NCBI RefSeq assembly: GCF_030410135.1
Contig: NZ_JAUGQQ010000002.1
Span: 1-64,000 of the forward strand
DNA from: Aequorivita aurantiaca
Lineage (GTDB): Bacteria > Bacteroidota > Bacteroidia > Flavobacteriales > Flavobacteriaceae
Reading direction: 5' to 3'
Length of the DNA stretch: 64,000 nucleotides
A program made the position numbers and the translations under genes. A model generated the notes under the pieces. The model saw only the letters and a list, made by a program, of their open reading frames with translations. It searched no databases and was not told the DNA's origin. Positions 17,341-25,753 of the stretch are shown piece after piece (the first letter of the stretch is position 1; every line of letters starts with the position of its first letter).

Positions 17341-18900
17341 ATGGACATCATAACTATTATAAGTGGCTTCGTTGGTATTGCGATTGGTTTTTTTATTGCA
17401 AAAATACTGGAGCGCAACAACGCCTCCCAGCTAATTTCACGAGCAAAAAAGAGCGCAGTTTCCATACTGAAGGAAGCCAAATCTGAAGCTGAAACAATAA
17501 AAAAAGATAAGATTCTGCAAGCCAAGGAGAAATTCTTGGAACTAAAATCTGAACACGAAAAGGTAATCCTCAATCGTGACAAGAAAATATCAGAAGCTGA
17601 AAAAAGAATTCGCGATAAAGAATCACAAGTATCAAACGAATTGGCCAGATCCAAAAAGTTGAATGCCGAACTGGAGGAAAAACAATCCGATTTTGATGAA
17701 CGAATTTCAATATTAGAGAAAAAACAAAACGACCTCGAGAAAATGCACCGCAGCCAAGTGGAGCAACTGGAAGTAATAAGCAGTCTTTCCGCCGAAGAGG
17801 CAAAAACCCAACTGATGGAAAGTTTAAAGGATGAAGCCAAATCCCAAGCCATGGCATTTGTCCAATCTTCAATGGAAGAGGCAAAAATGACCGCGCAGCA
17901 GGAAGCCAAAAAAATAATTATCAACACCATTCAACGTATCGGAACTGAGGAAGCCGTTGAAAACTGCGTATCCGTCTTCAATCTTGAAAGTGATGATGTA
18001 AAAGGCAGAATTATCGGTAGGGAAGGCCGAAACATACGAGCCATTGAGGCCGCTACGGGAGTGGAAATAATTGTGGATGACACACCAGAGGCAATAATAT
18101 TGTCTTGCTTTGATTCCGTGAGAAGAGAAATTGCGCGTCTTTCCCTTCACAAACTAGTAACTGACGGCCGCATTCACCCTGCACGTATTGAAGAAGTCGT
18201 CCAAAAAACCACCAAACAAATAGAAGAAGAAATTATTGAAGTTGGAAAACGAACCGTGATCGATTTGGGAATCCACGGTTTGCATCCAGAACTTATAAAA
18301 GCGGTGGGCAGAATGAAATATCGTTCGTCCTATGGCCAAAATCTTTTGCATCACTCGCGCGAGGTAGCAAGACTTTGTGGGGTAATGGCCGCAGAACTTG
18401 GTTTAAATGCCAAGCTTGCGAAAAGAGCCGGATTGCTGCACGATATTGGAAAAGTCCCCGAAACGGAAACCGAAATGCCCCACGCCCTTCTGGGTATGCA
18501 ATGGGCCGAAAAATATGGTGAAAAACCAGAAGTATGCAATGCAATAGGCGCCCACCACGATGAAATTGAAATGACTGGATTGCTTTCTCCAATTGTACAG
18601 GTGTGTGATGCAATTAGCGGTGCAAGACCTGGAGCAAGACGTCAGGTGTTGGATTCGTATATTCAACGTTTGAAGGATCTTGAGGATATTGCCTTCGGTT
18701 TCGGTGGTGTGAACAAGGCGTATGCCATTCAGGCTGGGCGTGAGTTGAGAGTAATGGTTGAAAGTGATAAGGTGAGCGATGAAAAAGCAGCACAACTTTC
18801 TTTTGAAATTTCACAGAAAATCCAAACGGATATGACCTATCCGGGACAAGTGAAGGTTACCGTTATTCGCGAAACACGGGCCGTGAATATTGCCAAATAA
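17341..18900 (+). CDS. rny: ribonuclease Y
   Basis: A 519-residue membrane-anchored endoribonuclease. The first ~22 residues form a transmembrane helix ([18 protein letters not shown]). A long charged coiled coil follows (about 25-200), then a KH RNA-binding domain with [15 protein letters not shown] (near 220-235), and an HD domain with HHSRE and LLHDIGK (near 360-370). RNase Y starts mRNA decay at the inner membrane. Length and domain order are standard. The gene begins 25 bases after the T-run of the 6S-like RNA and ends in a strong terminator. Confidence 0.93.
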   Translation: MDIITIISGFVGIAIGFFIAKILERNNASQLISRAKKSAVSILKEAKSEAETIKKDKILQAKEKFLELKSEHEKVILNRDKKISEAEKRIRDKESQVSNELARSKKLNAELEEKQSDFDERISILEKKQNDLEKMHRSQVEQLEVISSLSAEEAKTQLMESLKDEAKSQAMAFVQSSMEEAKMTAQQEAKKIIINTIQRIGTEEAVENCVSVFNLESDDVKGRIIGREGRNIRAIEAATGVEIIVDDTPEAIILSCFDSVRREIARLSLHKLVTDGRIHPARIEEVVQKTTKQIEEEIIEVGKRTVIDLGIHGLHPELIKAVGRMKYRSSYGQNLLHHSREVARLCGVMAAELGLNAKLAKRAGLLHDIGKVPETETEMPHALLGMQWAEKYGEKPEVCNAIGAHHDEIEMTGLLSPIVQVCDAISGARPGARRQVLDSYIQRLKDLEDIAFGFGGVNKAYAIQAGRELRVMVESDKVSDEKAAQLSFEISQKIQTDMTYPGQVKVTVIRETRAVNIAK

Positions 18901-18924
18901 TTCAAGAAAAAATTTTTATTCAAT

Positions 18925-18958
18925 AAAAACCGCAATTGTAATGTTGCGGTTTTTTTAT
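18925..18958 (+). terminator. intrinsic terminator after rny
   Basis: AAACCGCAA at 18927-18935 pairs with TTGCGGTTT at 18944-18952 over an eight-base loop and is followed by a T-run. Confidence 0.88.
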
Positions 18959-18991
18959 TGTTATCTGGCCTGGAATATTCTCAACTCTTGC

Positions 18992-19939
18992 TTATTCGTC
19001 ATATAGATTTTCATATCCTTTGGACGGTTCTTCGAAAAACTTTCCTGTAATGTAGCGGAATTGGCGGTCAAGTTTTGCGATTTTTTTCAAATCAGCATCC
19101 GTTAGCGATACGTCGGCAGCTTTGAAGTTTGAAATAATATGCTCTTTGGTAGTCGATTTCGGAATTGCCGCACAACCTCTATGGTTATGCCACGCAATTA
19201 GCACCTGCGGAACGGTCGCATTTCTTTCCTTGGCAATTTCCGATAAACTATTTATTTCCATCATATTTGGTTCGTCCTCACCTTTCATTGCACGCGATCT
19301 ATCACCAGAGCCCAGTGGAGAATATGCTGTCACAAGAATGTTTTCGCTTTTACAATATTCAAGTAATGAATTCTGCTGCAGAAGCGGGTGAAGTTCCACC
19401 TGATTCATTTCGGGTTTTATAGTTGCCTCGGAAACAATTTCGCTCAATTTTTTTTCGCTGAAATTGGAAACTCCAATATGTCGCGCAAGTCCGTGCTTTT
19501 TTAGCATTTCCATTTGGCGCCAAGTTTCGATAATTGGGGCTTCCTCGGGAGTTAGATAATCTTCGGGCGTTTTTGGAGAACCAACTCCATTTCTAAAAGC
19601 AACAGGCCAATGTATTAAATAGAGATCCAAATAATCGAGATTCAATTTTTTAAGAGATTCCTCTAACGCCGGCCTTACCTGTCCTTCGGCGTGCGAATCA
19701 TTCCATAATTTGGAGGTAATAAATATATCTTCACGGAAAATTCTTCCTTCTGCAAAAATTTCCGAAAGTGCTTCCCCAATTACTTCCTCGTTGCCGTAGA
19801 TTGCTGCCGTATCAATATGCCGATAACCCGCATGAACGGCCTCCTTTATAGCATTTTTTAGTTCCTTGCCGCCAGCCTTCCACGTGCCCAAACCTATAGC
19901 GTGCATCCTGTCGCCATTACTGAATTCTAAAGTTTTCAT
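18992..19939 (-). CDS. aldo/keto reductase
   Basis: A 315-residue NADP(H)-dependent oxidoreductase of the aldo/keto reductase superfamily. Visible signatures: GYRHIDTAAIYGNE (active-site Asp and Tyr), ITSKLWND (catalytic Lys), LYLIHWP (active-site His) and IPKSTTKEHI near the cofactor phosphate. The AKR1/AKR5-like length fits reduction of aldehydes or ketones; the natural substrate is not evident. Monocistronic, facing rny and following xerD on the same strand with a gap of about 130 bases. Confidence 0.85.
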   Translation of the reverse strand: MKTLEFSNGDRMHAIGLGTWKAGGKELKNAIKEAVHAGYRHIDTAAIYGNEEVIGEALSEIFAEGRIFREDIFITSKLWNDSHAEGQVRPALEESLKKLNLDYLDLYLIHWPVAFRNGVGSPKTPEDYLTPEEAPIIETWRQMEMLKKHGLARHIGVSNFSEKKLSEIVSEATIKPEMNQVELHPLLQQNSLLEYCKSENILVTAYSPLGSGDRSRAMKGEDEPNMMEINSLSEIAKERNATVPQVLIAWHNHRGCAAIPKSTTKEHIISNFKAADVSLTDADLKKIAKLDRQFRYITGKFFEEPSKGYENLYDE

Positions 19940-20069
19940 AGTTGTTTTTTATTTAAAAGATTTGCTTCTGAAAATACAAAACAGCTGCAACAACCCGAAA
20001 AATCTGATAAGGTTTGGGATTTATTTAACCCGTTTCAATTTGAAGTAATTCCCGAGGAAACCATCCAAT

Positions 20070-20966
20070 TTATTTTCTGGGATGGAATTTATTGATAACC
20101 TCTGAAAGATGACGTCGATCCACATGAGTATAAATTTCAGTAGTGGTTATGCTTTCGTGGCCAAGCATTTGTTGGATTGCCATTAAATCTGCACCATTCT
20201 CCAAAAGATGTGTGGCAAAGGAATGCCTGAATGTGTGCGGACTAATGTTTTTTCGGATGCCTGTCTTTTCAGCCAAGCGTTTCACAATTGTAAAAATCAT
20301 GGCCCTCGTCAATGGACTGCCATGCTGGTTTAAGAAGAGCGTATCCATTGCCTGTGGTTTGATTTTTTGGTGCACGCGAATTTCCTTCCTATAAATATTG
20401 ATGTATTTTTCAGTGGTGGGTCCTATTGGCACCAAACGTTCCTTATCGCCTTTGCCCGATACTTTTATAAAACCTTCATCAAAGAACAGATCTGAAATTT
20501 TGAGGTTTGTTAATTCTGAAACTCGGAGGCCGCATCCATAAAGGGTTTCGAGAATTGCACGGTTTCTTTCCCCTTGCTTTGAGCTTAAATCTATAGCGGT
20601 TATTAGGGCATCAATTTCCGATAGGGCAAGGGTATCAGGCAATTTTCTACCTAATTTTGGTGAATCAATTAGTTCCAATGGGTTTGTTTTTCTGTATTCC
20701 TCGAAAATCATATAATTGAAAAAACCTTTCAATCCTGAAATTGTTCGGCTTTGGGAGCGCGGATTTACTTTTTTTGCCAGGTCATAGATGAACTGTTGCA
20801 GGGTATCTTCGGAAATGGAAATGGGTGAAATAGCCATTTCATTGTTCTCTAACCAACGGGATAATTTCTTAATATCCAGCGAATAGTTCAAGATGGAATT
20901 TTCGGAAAGTCCACGTTCCAACCGTAGATAATTTTCATAGTCTGTTAAAACTTGTGACCACTTCAT
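20070..20966 (-). CDS. xerD: tyrosine recombinase XerD
   Basis: A 298-residue site-specific recombinase with an N-terminal SAM-like DNA-binding domain (1-95) and a C-terminal catalytic domain. All active-site residues are present: Arg148 (GCGLRVSEL), Lys172, His244 and Arg247 (HTFRHSFATHLLENGA), His270 (LGHES) and the nucleophile Tyr279 (EIYTHV). The length and the lack of phage genes around it fit the housekeeping enzyme that resolves chromosome dimers at dif together with XerC, not a mobile-element integrase. No dif site was recognised in the window. Confidence 0.88.
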   Translation of the reverse strand: MKWSQVLTDYENYLRLERGLSENSILNYSLDIKKLSRWLENNEMAISPISISEDTLQQFIYDLAKKVNPRSQSRTISGLKGFFNYMIFEEYRKTNPLELIDSPKLGRKLPDTLALSEIDALITAIDLSSKQGERNRAILETLYGCGLRVSELTNLKISDLFFDEGFIKVSGKGDKERLVPIGPTTEKYINIYRKEIRVHQKIKPQAMDTLFLNQHGSPLTRAMIFTIVKRLAEKTGIRKNISPHTFRHSFATHLLENGADLMAIQQMLGHESITTTEIYTHVDRRHLSEVINKFHPRK

Positions 20967-21075
20967 TCCGCTATATTACCAATAAAAACCATAGTTAACA
21001 AAAAACTAAATATATTTTAAGCCATAACATTAAAGGTATCTTTACCGTTAAAATTGAAACTTAAAAAATAGAATT

Positions 21076-21630
21076 ATGAAAAAATTGATTGTTGTATTTA
21101 TTACGTTATTTATTGGAACCGTATCTTTTTCTCAAGAATTGGATTTGGGTATTAAAGCTGGGGTAAACTTTGCAAATATTTCTGATGTTAACGATCTTTC
21201 AAGTAAAACAGGATTTCAGGCCGGGGTTTTTGCGGGTATAAAATTTTCTGAAAAAATCGGAATTCAGGCAGATGTTCTTTACTCACAACAAGGAGCTGAA
21301 TTTGATGCGGGGAAATTTGATTTGAATTATATTAATGTCCCCATTGTATTGAAATATTATTTGGTTCAAGGACTGAATATCCAGGCCGGACCACAATTCG
21401 GATTTATCATTGACGATGATATTTATACCGATACTTTCGGAACAAATTCAATTGAGGCGAATGCAGAAAAAAGCGAAGTTGCTGCTGTAGTTGGCGCGGG
21501 TTACGATTTTCCATTTGGGGTAAGGCTTGACGCTCGCTACAATTTTGGTCTTACTGACGTTTCCAAAACCGACAATTTCGAGGGAAAGAATAATGTATTC
21601 TCCCTTGCATTGGGCTATTCCTTTTTGTAA
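21076..21630 (+). CDS. outer-membrane beta-barrel protein, tandem paralogue 1
   Basis: A 184-residue protein with a signal peptide (about 1-19, ending SFSQE) and a small eight-stranded barrel pattern: LGIKAGVNFANIS, IGIQADVLYSQQG, YINVPIVLKYYL, LNIQAGPQFGF, and a terminal aromatic strand (VFSLALGYSFL). This is the PorT/OmpA-barrel-like family of Bacteroidota outer-membrane proteins; function unknown. It is the first of four tandem relatives and has its own terminator. A near-consensus TATCTTTA box lies at 21037-21044. Confidence 0.8.
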   Translation: MKKLIVVFITLFIGTVSFSQELDLGIKAGVNFANISDVNDLSSKTGFQAGVFAGIKFSEKIGIQADVLYSQQGAEFDAGKFDLNYINVPIVLKYYLVQGLNIQAGPQFGFIIDDDIYTDTFGTNSIEANAEKSEVAAVVGAGYDFPFGVRLDARYNFGLTDVSKTDNFEGKNNVFSLALGYSFL

Positions 21631-21650
21631 ACCAGAAAAATCCCATTATA

Positions 21651-21681
21651 AAAGCCGTTCCTGAGGAGCGGCTTTTTTTAT
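21651..21681 (+). terminator. intrinsic terminator of barrel gene 1
   Basis: A ten-base-pair stem with one wobble pair (AAGCCGTTCC with GGAGCGGCTT, 21652-21674) and a three-base loop is followed by a T-run. Confidence 0.88.
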
Positions 21682-21812
21682 TAAATAATTAAGAAACTTC
21701 ACGAGAAAGCCTTAAAGATTGGTTGTTTTTTCGTTAAAAAATATCAAAAGAACGGAATCGTAGATTTTATAATACGGTACTTTGGCCCATTAACAAAAAA
21801 AATCAAATAATT

Positions 21813-22439
21813 ATGAAGAAGTTATTTTTTATTACAGCTATTACAATTATGTCAGTTTCCGCATCACAGGCCCAAGAGGTACGGATTGGTGCGAAAGCTG
21901 GTGTCAACTTTTCAAACTTCGGAGGCGATGTTGAAGACTCAAACTCCCGAACAGGTTTTCATCTTGGAGGATTGGTCGAAGTTCCTATTAATGAAAGATT
22001 CTCCATACAGCCTGAGATTTTATATTCCGCACAGGGATCCGAGTTTGAAGAATCGGGAAGTTTTGAAGGCATACCTTATGATTACAAAGTGACAACCAAA
22101 TTGGATTATATTCAGGTGCCAATAATGGCAAAAGTATATTTAATAGAGGGGCTTGCCATTGAAGCCGGTCCACAGGTGGCTTTTTTAGTTTCCGATAAAT
22201 ATGAATTTGATGGAAATGTAGGTCCTTTTGATGATAACGATGAGGGAGATCTGGATGAGAACGATCTTTCTTCCGTTGACGTTTCGTTGGGTGCCGGTGC
22301 ATCCTATAGATTACCGATGGGATTGTTTTTTGGAGCTCGATATAATTTCGGTTTAAGCAATGTGAACGATGCCGCTGATCGAGATGATTATAAAATACAT
22401 AACAATGTTTTTCAACTATCTGCAGGTTTTTCATTTTAG
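21813..22439 (+). CDS. outer-membrane beta-barrel protein, tandem paralogue 2
   Basis: A 208-residue exported barrel protein, signal peptide about 1-20 (ending SQAQE). It shares strands with its neighbours: IGAKAGVNFSNFGG, SIQPEILYSAQGSEF, LDYIQVPIMAKVYL, LAIEAGPQVAFLV and YRLPMGLFFGARYNFGLS. An acidic extracellular loop (about residues 125-150: DDNDEGDLDEND) is longer than in paralogue 1. Closest to paralogue 3. Own terminator, so it is probably expressed separately. Function unknown. Confidence 0.8.
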   Translation: MKKLFFITAITIMSVSASQAQEVRIGAKAGVNFSNFGGDVEDSNSRTGFHLGGLVEVPINERFSIQPEILYSAQGSEFEESGSFEGIPYDYKVTTKLDYIQVPIMAKVYLIEGLAIEAGPQVAFLVSDKYEFDGNVGPFDDNDEGDLDENDLSSVDVSLGAGASYRLPMGLFFGARYNFGLSNVNDAADRDDYKIHNNVFQLSAGFSF

Positions 22440-22464
22440 TATAAACCCAGACATAATATATTAT

Positions 22465-22495
22465 AAAAAACCGTCCTTTATGGACGGTTTTTTTT
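22465..22495 (+). terminator. intrinsic terminator of barrel gene 2
   Basis: AAACCGTCC at 22468-22476 pairs with GGACGGTTT at 22482-22490 around a five-base loop and runs into T residues. Confidence 0.88.
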
Positions 22496-22537
22496 CAAAT
22501 AATTAAAACTTTAAATCAACATAAAATAAAATTTTAT

Positions 22538-22545
22538 TAAGTTTG
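22538..22545 (+). promoter_or_regulatory. TAnnTTTG -7 box of barrel gene 3
   Basis: TAAGTTTG, an exact match to the -7 consensus, ends 31 bases before the ATG at 22577 and comes after the terminator of the previous paralogue. Confidence 0.65.
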
Positions 22546-22576
22546 GCCTATAATTAACCATAAAACAAATTAAATC

Positions 22577-23224
22577 ATGAAAAAATTTTTACTTTTTGCT
22601 GCGTTCGCAGTTTTTGTATTTACAGACGGTTATTCCCAAGAAATACGATTTGGGGCTAAAGCCGGGGTCAACTTTGCTTCTATCGTAGGAGATGAAACAG
22701 AGGATGTTGACGGAAGAACAAGTTTTCATATTGGAGGTTTAGTAGAAATACCTATTACGGAAAAATTTGCTATCCAACCCGAACTTCTTTTTTCATCACA
22801 AGGTGCAAAAGCTGAGTATTCGGATAGCTTTGAGGGAATTGAAGTAAATTATGAAGAGTCACTTAAACTTGATTACATAAATATTCCCGTAATGGCTAAA
22901 TATTATATTATTGAAGGCTTAAGTGTTGAAGCAGGTCCACAGATTGGTTTTCTTGTTTCTGCCAATGCAGAATATGAAATCTCTGGAGGGGGAATGTCTG
23001 ACTCAGACGAAGAAGATGTAAAAGATTTTTTTAAATCAATAGATATTGGATTTGGAATAGGCGCATCTTATAGATTACCAATGGGGGTATTCTTTTCAGC
23101 AAGATATGCAGGTGGATTTACTGATATAAATGATGATATAGAAACAGATTTTGGAGATATTGATATTGATGATTTTTCCCAAAGAAACAGTGTAATACAA
23201 CTTTCAGTTGGTTATTCATTTTAG
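22577..23224 (+). CDS. outer-membrane beta-barrel protein, tandem paralogue 3
   Basis: A 215-residue exported barrel protein, signal peptide about 1-20 (ending GYSQE). It repeats the family strands (FGAKAGVNFASIVG, FAIQPELLFSSQGA, LDYINIPVMAKYYI, LSVEAGPQIGFLV, YRLPMGVFFSARYAGGF). Two acidic loops (around residues 140-152, SDSDEEDVKD, and 190-205) set it apart. It is clearly the closest relative of paralogue 2, so the pair arose by a recent local duplication. Own promoter box and own terminator. Function unknown. Confidence 0.8.
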   Translation: MKKFLLFAAFAVFVFTDGYSQEIRFGAKAGVNFASIVGDETEDVDGRTSFHIGGLVEIPITEKFAIQPELLFSSQGAKAEYSDSFEGIEVNYEESLKLDYINIPVMAKYYIIEGLSVEAGPQIGFLVSANAEYEISGGGMSDSDEEDVKDFFKSIDIGFGIGASYRLPMGVFFSARYAGGFTDINDDIETDFGDIDIDDFSQRNSVIQLSVGYSF

Positions 23225-23242
23225 ATAAAAACAAGTAAGTGT

Positions 23243-23277
23243 AAAAGCGGAAGAGAAATCTTCCGCTTTTTTATTTT
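23243..23277 (+). terminator. intrinsic terminator of barrel gene 3
   Basis: A perfect 12-base-pair stem (AAAAGCGGAAGA at 23243-23254 with TCTTCCGCTTTT at 23259-23270, loop GAAA) is followed by T-rich sequence that also contains the next gene's promoter box. Confidence 0.9.
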
Positions 23278-23278
23278 C

Positions 23279-23286
23279 TATATTTG
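23279..23286 (+). promoter_or_regulatory. TAnnTTTG -7 box of barrel gene 4
   Basis: TATATTTG ends 20 bases before the ATG at 23307 and abuts the T-run of the preceding terminator. Confidence 0.7.
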
Positions 23287-23306
23287 CCTCCTTATAAAAA
23301 TAACCT

Positions 23307-23888
23307 ATGAGTAAAAAAATACTTTTACTTTACAGTCTATTTCTTTCACCTTTCTTGGTTGCCCAAACTAAAAAGTTTGAAGTTGGGCCTGTAATAGCTG
23401 TGGAGTTTCCATTTGCAAGCAACAGCGGGAATAGCGATATTGAATTTGATTATACCCCACGACCTTCCGTTGGTGCAGCCTTTAAGATTACCTTTACTGA
23501 AAAATTTGCACTGCAGCCTGAATTTACGTTTCAATTAAGGGAAGTGAAGGCTATGAGCAATGGTAATGCCTTATTCAGGAATTCTCCCGTTTATGTCGTA
23601 ATTCCTGTTTATGCAAATTATTCCCTAAATAAAAACTTTAGTTTACTTTTCGGTCCACGATTGGGTGTGGACGTAACGTTTAGCGCAACCTACAGCACTG
23701 GTTCAAATGGCACTTACAGCGAAACCACCGGTGAAACTCCAGAATTTGCGGGTGTTTTCGGTTTTCAATACACTACGCCCATAAATTTATTTTTGAATGT
23801 TAAGGGAATGTACGCCTTTACTAAGCCAGATTATAGCGACGAAATAAATGAGAGTGCCATAATGTTAGGAGCCGGCTGGTTTTTTTAG
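23307..23888 (+). CDS. outer-membrane beta-barrel protein, divergent tandem member 4
   Basis: A 193-residue exported barrel protein (signal peptide about 1-19, ending FLVAQ). It keeps the general layout (FALQPEFTFQLREV, VYVVIPVYANYSLN, FSLLFGPRLGVDVTF, terminal MLGAGWFF) but is much less similar to the other three and lacks their AKAGVNF signature. It is either an old copy or an unrelated small barrel. Own promoter box; no hairpin terminator is visible before aroQ, which has its own box. Function unknown. Confidence 0.75.
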   Translation: MSKKILLLYSLFLSPFLVAQTKKFEVGPVIAVEFPFASNSGNSDIEFDYTPRPSVGAAFKITFTEKFALQPEFTFQLREVKAMSNGNALFRNSPVYVVIPVYANYSLNKNFSLLFGPRLGVDVTFSATYSTGSNGTYSETTGETPEFAGVFGFQYTTPINLFLNVKGMYAFTKPDYSDEINESAIMLGAGWFF

Positions 23889-23917
23889 TTGAAAAGAAAC
23901 CGTTCATTATAAAACAA

Positions 23918-23925
23918 TATATTTG
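23918..23925 (+). promoter_or_regulatory. TAnnTTTG -7 box immediately before aroQ
   Basis: TATATTTG ends four bases before the aroQ ATG (23930). Transcription from it would start at or beside the start codon, so the mRNA is probably leaderless. Confidence 0.65.
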
Positions 23926-23929
23926 GAAT

Positions 23930-24346
23930 ATGAAAATAATTATCATAAACGGACCCAATTTAAACCTTCTCGGCAAACGCGAAAACGATATTTACGGCGA
24001 CGAAACGTTCAATGATTTTTTTGAAAAGTTGCAGCAGAAATTTCCCATATTATCTCTTTCCCAATTCCAATCAAACATTGAAGGGGAATTGATTGATAAA
24101 ATTCAAGAAACTGGCTATAGTTATGATGGAATAATTCTTAATGCAGCGGCATACACCCATACTTCCATTGGCATTGCTGACGCAGTCCGCGCAATTGAAA
24201 CCCCCGTCGTGGAGGTGCATATTTCCAACACTTTTTCCCGTGAGGAATTTAGGCATAAAAGCTATATTGCGCCAAACGCAAAAGGCGTGATTGTTGGGTT
24301 TGGATTGCAAAGTTATGAGTTGGCGTTGCAGAGTTTTTTTAAATAA
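23930..24346 (+). CDS. aroQ: type II 3-dehydroquinate dehydratase
   Basis: A 138-residue enzyme of the shikimate pathway that converts 3-dehydroquinate to 3-dehydroshikimate. It shows all family motifs: INGPNLNLLGKRE (7-19) with the catalytic Tyr22 soon after, QSNIEGELID, GIILNAAAYTHTS (substrate Asn and His), and VEVHISNTFSREEFRHKSY. Length is normal. It works one step after AroB, whose gene is at 43.1 kb. The -7 box lies four bases before the ATG, suggesting a leaderless mRNA. Confidence 0.94.
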   Translation: MKIIIINGPNLNLLGKRENDIYGDETFNDFFEKLQQKFPILSLSQFQSNIEGELIDKIQETGYSYDGIILNAAAYTHTSIGIADAVRAIETPVVEVHISNTFSREEFRHKSYIAPNAKGVIVGFGLQSYELALQSFFK

Positions 24347-24407
24347 CTCTTAGTCGCCTACATTTTTCAATAAATTGATTTTTAAGAATTTTCATTGTCA
24401 AAATGAA

Positions 24408-25484
24408 TCAATACTTTAAATAAGCATTGAAAAAGGGGAGCAGATCCGTATAAATCCGTCCCTCGAAACCACCCAAATTGCTCACGTGGTCTCCAATATA
24501 TTCCTCTGCAAAATGTGGAATTCCAAAGGTTTCGAGTTTTTTACTGAATTGTAAAGCAGTTGTGGGTACATGGGAAAAATCTTCATTGCGTCCCCAATCT
24601 ATTTTTAGGGCCACTAAATTTTTAAGGCCGGGTAAATGATTTTCAACCATATTCATGGGGAAATTTGCTTCCCATTTTTTTATTACGTCCAGATTAATAA
24701 ATGGTTTTCCATTTGAATAACTAACTGGAAAATCGGCTTTATATTTTGAATTTTCATTGGGAGAATAGGCTCTGGCCATACTTACAATTACTGCTGCATA
24801 AAATGCTTTTTCATCCCAGGTTTTTTCAAAATCTTCTATGCCTTTTATTATATCGGCTTCATTTTTTGATTCGCCTAATATTTTAAACCCGCTGTTTTGG
24901 ATAGTAAAATCACCAGACCAATTTAATACCGCGGGACTCATTGCATAAATGGCGCCAAAGACCTCAGGAAAAAGCATCCCAATTTTTAAGGCTCCGTTGC
25001 CACCCATGGAATGTCCCGAAAGGCCTCGACTATTTCTATCTACAATTGTCCTAAAATTTTTATCGATATAGGCTACCACATCCTTCCCGATAAAATCGGC
25101 CCAATTACCTGTAATAATTGAATTGGTGTAAAAACTTCCTCGGAATAATGTATTGCTGTTGGGAAGCACCAAAATTGTGGGGCGCAATATGCCTGATTTT
25201 ATAGCTTCGTCCATTAATTGTTTCAATTTCATCCATTCGAACATTTCGGTATCCGAGGAATTAAAACCGTGCAGAAAATAAATAGTTGGATATTTTTTGG
25301 TGCTGTCATCATAACCTGGTGGAAGGTAAACAGATATTTGCCTCAGGGGATTTTCACCACCACGATTTCCCTCAATGGAAGGAGCTAAAAATTTATTTAC
25401 AACTATTCTCCCTGCTGCCTGACTGTAAGTTGAGGGGACTGATAAGAATCCTACAAAAACTAAAAAGTAGAGCAATTTTTTCAT
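24408..25484 (-). CDS. secreted alpha/beta-hydrolase esterase (esterase D/antigen 85-like)
   Basis: About 358 residues from the ATG at 25484. An upstream in-frame start at 25508 would add eight residues before a normal signal peptide (MKKLLYFLVFVGF...TYSQA) and is rejected. The mature enzyme has a YFLHGFNSSDTEMFEW oxyanion-loop region and the nucleophile in GLSGHSMGGNGALK (Ser of GHSMGG). The catalytic His is probably in YIGDHVSNLGG near the C-terminus. The family cleaves acyl esters such as acetyl or feruloyl groups on sugars, or S-formylglutathione. Export argues for carbohydrate esters, but no polysaccharide genes adjoin it. Confidence 0.78.
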   Translation of the reverse strand: MKKLLYFLVFVGFLSVPSTYSQAAGRIVVNKFLAPSIEGNRGGENPLRQISVYLPPGYDDSTKKYPTIYFLHGFNSSDTEMFEWMKLKQLMDEAIKSGILRPTILVLPNSNTLFRGSFYTNSIITGNWADFIGKDVVAYIDKNFRTIVDRNSRGLSGHSMGGNGALKIGMLFPEVFGAIYAMSPAVLNWSGDFTIQNSGFKILGESKNEADIIKGIEDFEKTWDEKAFYAAVIVSMARAYSPNENSKYKADFPVSYSNGKPFINLDVIKKWEANFPMNMVENHLPGLKNLVALKIDWGRNEDFSHVPTTALQFSKKLETFGIPHFAEEYIGDHVSNLGGFEGRIYTDLLPFFNAYLKY

Positions 25485-25753
25485 AAGTGAATATTTATTG
25501 TTTAGCAATTACGAGGAAAAATGGTTACTCTATAAATAATGCACTGCAACCACTTTTGGATAAATTAAAGTACGAAATTGTGTGGAGAAATTGAGAATTT
25601 ATAAAATAAAGAACATAATTACAGAGATTTATAAAAATGATTTTTAATTATTTAATGAAACCTTGCCTCAAAAAAAAAATCTCCCTGAGTTGTAACTCAA
25701 GAAGATCTTAAAAATTAATAGTTTTAAGCGATACGGAAGAATCCGAAATTACA

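Noticed and set aside
17280-17930. 216-codon frame antisense to rny
   Set aside because: Mirror of the coiled-coil part of RNase Y; its Ser/Phe-rich composition is the usual antisense shadow.
20070-20966. Tyrosine recombinase as sign of a phage or integrative element
   Set aside because: Length, motifs and setting are those of housekeeping XerD; no other mobile genes or attachment repeats were seen.
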